DNA of 64,000 nt from Verrucomicrobiaceae bacterium (GTDB lineage: Bacteria; Verrucomicrobiota; Verrucomicrobiia; Verrucomicrobiales; Verrucomicrobiaceae), in assembly GCA_015075365.1 (NCBI GenBank), contig JABTUN010000001.1, forward strand, positions 558,001-622,000, written 5' to 3'. Below the pieces are notes generated by a model. That model ran no database searches, was not told the origin of the DNA, and worked only from the letters and a program-made list of their open reading frames with translations. The first letter of the stretch is position 1. Every line of letters begins with the position of its first letter. Below, one piece after another: positions 37,501 to 44,035 of this stretch. The position numbers and the translations under genes are program-made.

Positions 37501-39504
37501 AGTCTGAAGCGTGATGCCAGTGCTCGCTGTCGCAGTTCCAGCGGCCTTGCCGTTGATGCTCACGTTGATCTCCTTGTTGCCGATGTAGAGCTTGGCCTTC
37601 GGAGAGCGTGGCAGCCCTGGCAAACTCGGCCGCCTGCCGCGCTTGCCGTTTGTGCCTTCCGCGCTCAGGCCCAGCGCCGCCTCCCAGGCACCGTCCTTGA
37701 TCGTGTAGTCAAAGCTGGCGTTCGCGCCCCACTCAAAGCCGAATTGACCGATCAAAGGCAGCGTGACCTTCTGCTCATGCTTCGTCAGCTCGAAGTCGAA
37801 ACCCACCTGATCAGGACCAAAGGCCTGATACGGCCCGGAATTCACCACTGCCCGCAGGCTGGCAGGCACAGGCACAACGGCCATCGTCAGTTCAAAGGGC
37901 ACTGACACCTTTCCCGCCTCCTGTGCCGTCGCTGTCACGGCGATGACGTTGCCTGTCGCTGAGAGAGAAGAGCGCAGCGCCGAATCCACAGGCACGGTCA
38001 CGCTGTACTCCGGTCCCGCGCCGGTGCGCGTGGCAAACACACTGCCGTTCACCATGAACTGCACAATGCCCGGCGTCGTCCCATTCCAATTCACCGTCGC
38101 CTTCAGCGTTGGCATCAGGCCGAACCCCACGAGAAAAATCCCGTCCACGTCCGGCTTCACGCCTTCCACCACCGGATTGTCCGTGGCCGTTGCGAGCGAG
38201 ATGTCCCCCACATTCACCGCTTTCTGGTCCGCCGCGGCTACCACCGTTCGAGTCTGGGAAATCAATCCTGCCGCGCTGACAGTGAGGGTGGAGGCGGCGA
38301 CCAAGTTAACATTCGCTATAGTGAAAGTGCCGTTGGATCTGCTCGTCGTGTTAATCCCGGCCAGGCTCACCGCTGCACCCGCCAGCGGGGCGTATGTGCC
38401 CCCATTCAGCGCCCGGCCTGTCACATTGATACCTCCCGATCCGCGTGTGTCTATAGGCGTCTTCCCGCTTTGTCCGGCAGTCGTTACCCCAGATCGTGTC
38501 ACTGCAATACGAAAGCGCATGGTTGCGGATGTCTGGAGATTCCAGTCGGCCTCCGCATCCCACTGTATACTTTTCCCATTACCCGATGCTACGTTCGCTC
38601 CGACACCGTTGCCGGTGACCGAGGACGAAGGAACAGTCCATGTGGCTCCGTCATCAGCGGAGATATCGATCGCTACTTGATGCCCGGAGGAAAAAGCTGA
38701 ACTAAGATCGTAGTTAATGTCCACCAGTTTAGATCCTGCCCGTTGAGCAGCGCGAGGATTGGTGATGTGGAACTGGCCGCTAGAGGCTAACGATGTAACC
38801 TCTTGAGGTGAGAGCGCACGATTGTAGATACGCACTTCATCGATCGCACCTTTGAACATGCTGATGTTTCCATAAGCTATGTTTCCACCAATGTAAAAAT
38901 TTGGTAGTACCTGCCCGAAAAGATGGCCCGCAGCGGCATCCACTTGATTGCCGTCAAGGTATAAAACTCGATTGCCAGAGCCATCACTGGTGATGGCAAA
39001 GAAATGCCACCGGCCAGGAATGATGGCGTTTGCCTGTGAAACTAGTTGCAGCCCTTGGTTCGTATATGTGTAAAAACGAAGCCGCCGGTCAGATGTGATG
39101 TATAAGGAAGGACTGATGCCGTTCTGTCCGATGCCGGGTGTTGTTCCTTGGTTCATGAGGTTTGGTTCACCATTAAATATGAGATCGCTGGCCGCATTGA
39201 ACCAACAAGTCCATGAGAATGAATTGGAAGCCGTGATCGTCCCAGGATAGGATAAATAAGAGGTTGTTCCGTTAAACAAAACCGCATTTCCCCCAACCCA
39301 ACCAGTGGTAAATGTGGTCGATGACGAGGAAAGGGAGCGCCCGTTTCCGCTCACGTCCTGTACATTTCCCTCGAATGGATAGTGGGCCACAAGCCCATCA
39401 TTGATACCAGCCTGTAAAGCCACTGACATTGCGCTGCCAAGTAGTATCACGGTCACAAAGGAAGCCGATGAAAAGCGGCGGCGGATGCTAAGATTCAAAT
39501 TCAT
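34504..39504 (-). CDS. Giant secreted LamG/CARDB surface protein (1666 aa)
   Basis: The start is at ATG 39504 (MNLNLSIRRRFSSASFVTVILLGSAM), giving a signal peptide; a 25-residue longer start is less likely. An N-terminal LamG/concanavalin-like lectin domain has GLVAHYPFEGNVQDVSGNGRSL, WTCWFNAASDL and AIDEVRIYNRALSPQE (about 30-250). A beta domain follows with AAQRAGSKLVDINYDLSSAF...IDISADDGATW (about 265-360), then a carboxypeptidase-regulatory-like repeat (GRALNGGTYAPLAGAAVSLAG). A long central beta-rich region comes next, then two CARDB-like domains (TLKARVKNAGNLAVQNVQVAFYDGD and ARVVVKVRNLSAPESPVT). Acidic calcium-type loops DDDGDGIPRWWE and DVDGDGFDALAEFLSGTDPN follow, and the tail is RVFYRVMVK. 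It is probably cell-surface or matrix-bound. It is on the opposite strand to the operon it interrupts. Confidence 0.85.
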   Translation of the reverse strand: MNLNLSIRRRFSSASFVTVILLGSAMSVALQAGINDGLVAHYPFEGNVQDVSGNGRSLSSSSTTFTTGWVGGNAVLFNGTTSYLSYPGTITASNSFSWTCWFNAASDLIFNGEPNLMNQGTTPGIGQNGISPSLYITSDRRLRFYTYTNQGLQLVSQANAIIPGRWHFFAITSDGSGNRVLYLDGNQVDAAAGHLFGQVLPNFYIGGNIAYGNISMFKGAIDEVRIYNRALSPQEVTSLASSGQFHITNPRAAQRAGSKLVDINYDLSSAFSSGHQVAIDISADDGATWTVPSSSVTGNGVGANVASGNGKSIQWDAEADWNLQTSATMRFRIAVTRSGVTTAGQSGKTPIDTRGSGGINVTGRALNGGTYAPLAGAAVSLAGINTTSRSNGTFTIANVNLVAASTLTVSAAGLISQTRTVVAAADQKAVNVGDISLATATDNPVVEGVKPDVDGIFLVGFGLMPTLKATVNWNGTTPGIVQFMVNGSVFATRTGAGPEYSVTVPVDSALRSSLSATGNVIAVTATAQEAGKVSVPFELTMAVVPVPASLRAVVNSGPYQAFGPDQVGFDFELTKHEQKVTLPLIGQFGFEWGANASFDYTIKDGAWEAALGLSAEGTNGKRGRRPSLPGLPRSPKAKLYIGNKEINVSINGKAAGTATASTGITLQTVGLDAGLETRLELTRYGLLDIFGPGLTNAFSAIPAAGNILKNASVIIWLIPALDGTATVMVSPFDFGGATLTGKIGLEGAYEPEVGDILKGRVYVGSDIGSTFGLPTPVFKDVTFRVYGGYELTAWVLTVSKEVVWVSYTYPSASGLRAQAGARDIGTGYLLEAEANQDETWRPMDRPWRKKGGEVFRLGDGGLKKQVDGEAGAALEAFASMGQGEVAAPAPAAAEGSAAARVIGSTVPAQAVLPLLGNVFPDSDPALAGNGNNLMLLYVRDTGAANAVQFTEVAWTYFNGTAWTTPAPVAADVRGQFEPAVVFDGQGKAVGVWSRIKNAALTVGSVPELAAEMEIVSATWNAGTGTWSAATALTDNAFLDHKPRLGGPLTDGDLILTWRENQANLLIGTGAAGAPQNTRIMTRRWDAATGTWGAASVLVADLANEMSDSLAASGGKAVYAVTRDLDGNLDDFNDSELFYRVWNEGAGAWGTLTRHTTDAINDRNVKLAVGGAGDAYGIWQRGDDLVMDVNFSGTHSIVRPDSGTFGFSDLALTVGPDGNVAVIWQEMGEHGSDAHYRVYDPISATWGQDSFLSEDSDLERSFAPVWDAAGNLTLAYNNVQISKVTKNVVVEGGATVTVDGVPQPGQVDLLLAKRALVKDLAAVPEGLTADGTTFLPGDALTLKARVKNAGNLAVQNVQVAFYDGDPANGGTLIETATIPGWMEAATDGEVTVNWAVPEPAQARTIYIKIDPASAVTESNEANNVLALPINGVDLALEYQSGSVLRDGSARVVVKVRNLSAPESPVTTLRLKAHEGGATLAETTVSQLAPGQSIDVPFDLPAGTQPEGDQAYLLVIDEEDFARDIDRDNNEAPFALTLWIDDDGDGIPRWWELANGMSDSSASNALLDVDGDGFDALAEFLSGTDPNNNQSKLGVGQFNTITSSETGISTSTISWASVAGRLYRVERSFDLTSWQIVGDDLEPTPPLNSITDATTPPGGRVFYRVMVK

Positions 39505-39545
39505 GACTACTGTTTGGTTTCTGGAGCACAACCCATCAAGGTGCA

Positions 39546-39785
39546 TTACCCATTTCGTATAGTGAGAATACGTGGCCATGCTCCCATAGGATGGCGGCAG
39601 CCGTCATCATTCGAAACCACCACAGTGACCGGCCCATCCGCGCCGCTGAGATCATTATTCACATCCACCAGCTTCGTCCTCGCCCGCTGCGCCGCGCGGA
39701 CATTTAACACCACCGGCTCCGCTCCGTCCGCGATCACGCAGGCCAAAACGAAACCCTCCGCCAAGAGTGGAATATTCGGCTTCAT
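39546..39785 (-). pseudogene. Remnant N-terminus of a second surface protein
   Basis: From an ATG at 39785 the frame gives a signal-like start (MKPNIPLLAEGFVLACVIADG) then EPVVLNVRAAQRARTKLVDVNNDLSGADGPVTVVVSNDDG. That segment clearly matches the giant neighbour's region with NPRAAQRAGSKLVDINYDLSS...IDISADDGATW. Homology stops at about 39600, with an unrelated tail to a stop at 39546. It reads as the truncated 5' end of a paralogous secreted protein, cut off by arrival of the giant gene or by recombination. Not a functional gene. Confidence 0.6.
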
Positions 39786-39939
39786 GGTAGGGACGGTGGC
39801 TGGGTTGGGACAGAGTGCAAGCTTTTGATGCCGTCGGTTCGGGCGTCGAGGCTGTCTGAGTTTTGCCGCTAAGCTCCACTGCAATGCTTCGAGATCATAC
39901 GATTCTCTCGCCAACTCATCCAGAACGGCACAGGCATCT

Positions 39940-39995
39940 TGGAAGCAACTCGCGCAGGTCTCGTGCTCTCGAACGAGTTCATGTTCGTCGATTGA
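39940..39995 (+). pseudogene. Degenerate third copy of the PSD1 3' end
   Basis: The sequence TGGAAGCAACTCGCGCAGGT...CTCGAACGAGTTCATGTTCGTCGATTGA matches the PSD1 3' end, but one base is missing after the L-A-Q-V codons, so the frame breaks before M-L-S-N-E-F-M-F-V-D. It lies about 170 bp before the DUF1501 gene, where a PSD1 gene would normally end. Confidence 0.75.
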
Positions 39996-40001
39996 GGCGA
40001 C

Positions 40002-40115
40002 AGCAAAGTAGCCATCTCGCTCCGCGAGATGAGCCCTGTGCGTTCGCGAACTCGGGCACGTCGGTGCGATAGAAAACGCTGAGTTCCTCTCGCGGAGCGA
40101 GAGGACTACTTTGCT
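40002..40115. repeat. 114-bp nested palindromic element before DUF1501
   Basis: The outer 10-bp arms AGCAAAGTAG (40002-40011) and CTACTTTGCT (40106-40115) are perfectly complementary. Inside are two perfect hairpins, CATCTCGC-TCC-GCGAGATG (40013-40031) and CCTCTCGC-GGA-GCGAGAGG (40086-40104). Their loops TCC and GGA are complementary. It lies between the degenerate PSD1 tail and the DUF1501 start, so it could be a mobile repeat or an expression-limiting structure. Confidence 0.8.
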
Positions 40116-40167
40116 TCGCCATTTCGCGAGCCAGCAAGCATGCCTCCCTGCTGCGCGTATCCCTCCC

Positions 40168-41520
40168 ATGCCTCCCCCATTCACCCGCCGAGACTTCCTC
40201 GCCCGCTCGGGCATGGGCTTGGCGGCGCTGGGACTGGCGGATTTGCAGGCTGCGCAGCCGCACCACGCGCCAAAGGCGAAGCGTGTGATCCATTTCTTCC
40301 TCAACGGCGGGCCGTCGCATGTGGATACGTTTGATCCGAAGCCGGCGCTGGCGCGTTACGCGGGGAAACCGGTGCCGAGTCATCGCATCACGGAGCGGAA
40401 GACGGGCGCGGCGTTTCCTTCGCCGTTCAAATTCGAGCGGCGCGGGCAGAGCGGCATCGAGGTGAGCGAGTTGTTCGCGAAAACGGCGGCGCACATCGAC
40501 GACATCGCGGTGATCCGCTCGATGCAGGCGCAGGTGCCAAACCATGAGCCGTCGCTGATGCTCATGAACTGCGGCGACTCGATCCAGCCGCGTCCGAGCC
40601 TCGGCGCGTGGCTGACGTATGGCCTCGGCAGCGAGAACTCGAACCTGCCGGGCTTCATCGCGATGTGTCCCGGCGGCATGCCGATCAAAGGCGCGGAGAA
40701 CTGGCAGGCGGCGTTTTTGCCGGGCGCGTTTCAGGGCACGTATGTCGATTCAAAACATGAGGCGGTGGACCGTTTGATCGAAAACATCCGCAGCCCGCAT
40801 GCGGACACGAGCGTGCAGCTGCGCCAGCTTGAGCTGCTGCGTCGCATCAATGCCGCGCACAAGGCCGAGCGCAGCGATCCGCGGCTGGAGGCGCGCATTC
40901 AGAGCTTCGAGCTCGCCTTCCGCATGCAGATGGAGGCGGCGGACGCGTTTGATGTGTCGCAGGAGCCCGAGCACATCCGCAAGATGTATGGCGAGGGCGT
41001 TCACGCGCGGCAGACGCTCATCGCGCGTCGCCTGCTGGAGCGCGGTGTGCGCATGGTGCAGCTCTGGCATGGCGCGGGGCAGCCGTGGGACAATCACGAC
41101 AACATCGAGACGAACCACCGCAAGCTCTCGAACGACATCGACCAGCCCATCGCGGCGCTTTTGAGCGATCTGAAGCAGCGCGGCATGCTGGAGGACACGC
41201 TCGTGCTCTGGGGTGGCGAATTCGGCCGCACACCGACCGTCGAGATGAGCGGCTCGAAATCGAAACTCGGTCGCGATCACAATCACTACGGCTTCAGCAT
41301 GTGGATGGCCGGTGGCGGCATCAAAGGCGGCACCGTGCACGGCAGCACCGACGAGTTTGGCTTCGCCGCGCAGGAAAATCCGACCAGCATCCACGATCTG
41401 CACGCCACGATCCTCCACCTCCTCGGCATCAACCACGAGGAGCTGACCTACCGCTACGCCGGGCGTGATTTCAGGCTCACGGATGTGTATGGCGAGGTGA
41501 TCCGGCCGGTCGTGGCATGA
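40168..41520 (+). CDS. DUF1501 secreted protein, Tat-exported (450 aa)
   Basis: DUF1501 proteins have a sulfatase/alkaline-phosphatase-like core and are the standard partner of PSD1 proteins. The start is ATG 40168, giving a Tat signal PFTRRDFLARSGMGLAALGLADL. Core motifs are VIHFFLNGGPSHVDTFDPKP (metal-binding start), a GLGSENSNLPGFIAMCPGG segment and MVQLWHGAGQPWDNHDNIETNH. LVLWGGEFGRTPT and GRDHNHYGFSMWMAGGGIKGG with H/D ligands near the end follow, then DLHATILHLLGI. Its PSD1 partner is separated by 6.4 kb of inserted material upstream. Confidence 0.92.
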   Translation: MPPPFTRRDFLARSGMGLAALGLADLQAAQPHHAPKAKRVIHFFLNGGPSHVDTFDPKPALARYAGKPVPSHRITERKTGAAFPSPFKFERRGQSGIEVSELFAKTAAHIDDIAVIRSMQAQVPNHEPSLMLMNCGDSIQPRPSLGAWLTYGLGSENSNLPGFIAMCPGGMPIKGAENWQAAFLPGAFQGTYVDSKHEAVDRLIENIRSPHADTSVQLRQLELLRRINAAHKAERSDPRLEARIQSFELAFRMQMEAADAFDVSQEPEHIRKMYGEGVHARQTLIARRLLERGVRMVQLWHGAGQPWDNHDNIETNHRKLSNDIDQPIAALLSDLKQRGMLEDTLVLWGGEFGRTPTVEMSGSKSKLGRDHNHYGFSMWMAGGGIKGGTVHGSTDEFGFAAQENPTSIHDLHATILHLLGINHEELTYRYAGRDFRLTDVYGEVIRPVVA

Positions 41521-41550
41521 CTGCCAAGAAGAAAAAAATTCACTTTCCGA

Positions 41551-41585
41551 GAACTTTTTTGCCAGGTTCACTCACTTCGACCTGT
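41551..41585 (+). promoter_or_regulatory. Possible ECF-type promoter before sigma-factor operon
   Basis: GAACTTTTTT at 41551 resembles the GGAACTT -35 box of ECF promoters. After ~16 bp a TTCGAC/ACCTG segment (about 41576-41583) could serve as -10, and the sigma gene starts at 41611. ECF sigma genes often autoregulate, which makes it plausible. No other support. Confidence 0.3.
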
Positions 41586-41610
41586 GACAGGCCACCGCGT
41601 GCCTGCGCAC

Positions 41611-42132
41611 ATGACACCCGCCGTGGATACCAAACCTGCTCCGTCCCTGCTGGAGCGCCTCTTTGACGAGTGCGCGGAGGAGTTGACGCGTTTTTTCGCG
41701 CGACGCCATGGCGGAGGGGAAAACACCCGGGATCTGGTGCAGGAGACGTTTTTGCAGATGGCGCAGGGACTGCGCGATGGAAAATCGCCCCAGCATGCCC
41801 GGGGATACCTCTTTGGCATCGCGCGGCATCTGAGCCAGGCAGCGTGGCGGCAGCGGGATCAGGACAAGGTGCTGCCGTTTGATCCGGCCGTTGCCGAGGT
41901 GGCCGCACCAGCCGGGGATGACCGAGTTGAGGCCGCGCGGGAGACGATCTCGGCGCTGGAGCCAATTCAGCGGGAGATTCTCGATCTACGCTTCGCGCAG
42001 GGCCTTTCGTATGCGGAGATCGCCGAGGCTTTGGACATCCCGATTGGCACCGTGCGCTCGCGTCTGCATCACGCGGTCGCGGAGGTGCGGCAGCGTCTTG
42101 AATGTGAAAAAACTAAACTCATCCATCTATGA
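41611..42132 (+). CDS. ECF-family RNA polymerase sigma factor (173 aa)
   Basis: This protein directs RNA polymerase to a set of stress or nutrient genes. The start is ATG 41611; the GTG at 41584 is an alternative. Region 2 includes LLERLFDECAEELTRFFARRHGG and NTRDLVQETFLQMAQGLRD (2.2-2.4). A linker precedes region 4 ALEPIQREILDLRFAQGLSYAEIAEALDIPIGTVRSRLHHAVAEVRQRL, with a clear helix-turn-helix (YAEIAEALDIPIGTVRSRL). The stop overlaps the next gene (4-bp ATGA), suggesting translational coupling to its regulator. It belongs to the Verrucomicrobia/Planctomycetes ECF type found beside PSD1 operons. Confidence 0.93.
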   Translation: MTPAVDTKPAPSLLERLFDECAEELTRFFARRHGGGENTRDLVQETFLQMAQGLRDGKSPQHARGYLFGIARHLSQAAWRQRDQDKVLPFDPAVAEVAAPAGDDRVEAARETISALEPIQREILDLRFAQGLSYAEIAEALDIPIGTVRSRLHHAVAEVRQRLECEKTKLIHL

Positions 42133-42602
42133 AACCATCCTCTCTACACGCCCTGGTCATCGACCGGCATCTCGGCGAACTGGCACCCGAGGCCGCGGAG
42201 CTTCTGGAACTGCACCTCGCGAAAGATGCGGACGCGCGAACCGAGGCAGATCGCATCCTGGCAGCGCTGTCCGCCACGCATGACGCGGTGTTGCTTCACC
42301 CGGAGCTGGCGCATGTGCTGCCGGCATCGGCGGGAAAGCCGGCGGCACCCATGCCGCGCCGTTCATCGTTCGTGCCGTGGCTTGCGCGCGCCGCGGCGAT
42401 TGCGCTGCTGGCGGGCACCGTGGGCTTCTACGCCGGTCGCACCGAATCACGCACGGCATCAGGCAATGTCGAATCATCGACGCCATCGCCACGCAAAGAA
42501 AGCCCTTGGGCGCGCTATCGCATGAGTTTCGATCCTGCAGGCGAAGGCATGCAGGTCGTGCGCGTGGACACGGAGAAACTGGAACACCAATCCCGGCCAT
42601 GA
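42129..42602 (+). CDS. Putative membrane anti-sigma factor (157 aa)
   Basis: The ATG at 42129 overlaps the sigma-factor stop. The N-terminal ~75 residues form a short helical cytoplasmic domain (ALVIDRHLGELAPEAAELLELHLAKDADARTEADRIL), similar in size to anti-sigma domains but without an H-x3-C-x2-C zinc motif. One transmembrane helix (LARAAAIALLAGTVGFYAG, about 85-104) follows, then a short Ser/Thr-rich extracytoplasmic tail. Topology, coupling and position fit an anti-sigma factor, though no specific family is recognised. It overlaps the next gene's start (42599). Confidence 0.75.
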   Translation: MKPSSLHALVIDRHLGELAPEAAELLELHLAKDADARTEADRILAALSATHDAVLLHPELAHVLPASAGKPAAPMPRRSSFVPWLARAAAIALLAGTVGFYAGRTESRTASGNVESSTPSPRKESPWARYRMSFDPAGEGMQVVRVDTEKLEHQSRP

Positions 42603-44035
42603 AGACGCGCCATTTCATCCTCGTGTTCATGCTGATGCTCGCCGGCTGCCTGCCGGAGGAGAGGGTGTGGTGGTCGCCGAATGGAGATGTCGCGGTGGTT
42701 GCCGCTGGAGGCGGCGTGCATCTCGCGACGGCTGATGGTCATCGCGGGCGGGCGCTGGACCTCGGGAAACAGGACGCACTGTTTCAGAGCGTGAGCTGGC
42801 TGCGCGATGGCAGCGGCTTTGTGGCGCAGCGCATGCGGACGATTTCCACCTGGGAGGAGCTGCGCCAACTGATCCCTGCGGAGGAGACTCAATCCGTGGA
42901 AACCATGCTGCCAGTGGTCATGCCGTTGCTGGAAACGGCGGCGACTCTCGGCAAGGAGGACAAAACACTGGAAGACCTGCTCTCAGGCCTGTCGGAGGAG
43001 CAAATGACGCGCTTTGTGCACGCGACGCGGCGGAAATTCGGGCAGGAGCCGGAGCGGGTCGAAAAACTGCTGCTCGCCCTGCCCAAGGGTGACGAACTGG
43101 CCGAATCGTTCAAGAAACCCGGCACGGGTTACGAACTCAGCGAGCTCTGTGTGTTCAAGCTGAGCGGCGAGAATGTGAGTGAGGCACGATCCCTTCTCCG
43201 CAGCCTGCTGCGGCCCGCCATGATGCCGCGCGTGTCTCCAAAGCACGATGCGCTGGCTTTTCTCACGCCCGATGAAGATGGGAGAAGCGCGGCATTGGAG
43301 GTCATCACGCTGGATGGCAGCTCACGGCAGACGGTGGCGCGGCATGTCAGCGCGGCGTTTGATTGGACGCCGGATGGCCGCGCGCTGGTTTTCATGGCAC
43401 CGCTCGGCGGCGAGGGCGAGAAGTTGCAAAGCATTCACCGTGTCGAGGTCATTACTGCGGACGGCGCTTTGACCAAGCCCGGCAAACCGGCCACGCTCGC
43501 CACGGCGGTCACGCTGAACCGCCCCGCTGTGCAGGTGCTGGCGGACGGGCGCGTGCTTTTCGCCAGCCAGCCGGTAACGCTTCCCACGACTGGCACGGGA
43601 CCGGAGCTTTCGCCGCGTTTATTCGTCATCGCCGCCGATGCCAGCGCGGTGACGCCTGTGCCTACCGCGCCGGGTGATCTGCCGGCCAACCTCGGCTTCT
43701 TCACCGCCTCGCCGGATGGCAAACGTGTCGCCGTCGTCGAGAGCGAGACGGATGCGGTGGCCGTGGTGGAGATCGACACTGGCAGGACGCAGATCATCTC
43801 GCCGCCGCATCCGTTGTGGCAGTGCCGCACGATGCCCGCATGGAAGTCCGCCGCCGAGCTGACCTTTGCCGCCCTGCAAGAGGGCGCTCCGGCGTGGATG
43901 CTGTGGCGCGAAGGTGAGCCGCCGCGCTGCATCAGCGCCTCCTGGCCAAAATCCAGCACCGCAAAGTGGCTGGAGCACAAAAGCGCCGAGACCAAGGCCG
44001 AATCCGTGACCTCCAAACCCGATTCCAGCCGATGA
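42599..44035 (+). CDS. Lipoprotein with WD40/TolB-like propeller (478 aa)
   Basis: ATG 42599 overlaps the upstream stop. The N-terminus MKTRHFILVFMLMLAGCLPEE has a lipobox LAGC, so the mature protein is a membrane-anchored lipoprotein. Propeller-like strands recur: WWSPNGDVAVVAAGGGVHLATADG, SVSWLRDGSGFVAQRM, PRVSPKHDALAFLTPDEDG, AFDWTPDGRALVFMAPLGG and GFFTASPDGKRVAVVE. A helical insertion lies at about residues 75-185. The fold resembles TolB/DPP4-type propellers; the partner is unknown. Its stop overlaps the PSD1 start (ATGA at 44032-44035), so sigma, anti-sigma, lipoprotein and PSD1 are one translationally coupled operon. Confidence 0.8.
   Translation: MKTRHFILVFMLMLAGCLPEERVWWSPNGDVAVVAAGGGVHLATADGHRGRALDLGKQDALFQSVSWLRDGSGFVAQRMRTISTWEELRQLIPAEETQSVETMLPVVMPLLETAATLGKEDKTLEDLLSGLSEEQMTRFVHATRRKFGQEPERVEKLLLALPKGDELAESFKKPGTGYELSELCVFKLSGENVSEARSLLRSLLRPAMMPRVSPKHDALAFLTPDEDGRSAALEVITLDGSSRQTVARHVSAAFDWTPDGRALVFMAPLGGEGEKLQSIHRVEVITADGALTKPGKPATLATAVTLNRPAVQVLADGRVLFASQPVTLPTTGTGPELSPRLFVIAADASAVTPVPTAPGDLPANLGFFTASPDGKRVAVVESETDAVAVVEIDTGRTQIISPPHPLWQCRTMPAWKSAAELTFAALQEGAPAWMLWREGEPPRCISASWPKSSTAKWLEHKSAETKAESVTSKPDSSR

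Noticed and set aside
33752..39939. Integron, prophage or IS as the cause of the split operon
   Set aside because: No integrase, transposase, attC-like sites or phage genes were seen in the inserted DNA; only duplicated gene ends mark its borders.
39546..40304. A 252-codon minus-strand ORF covering the PSD1-tail copy and the palindrome
   Set aside because: Only the part from 39785 downstream resembles a protein; the rest reads through the repeat and the DUF1501 leader, so it is not one gene.
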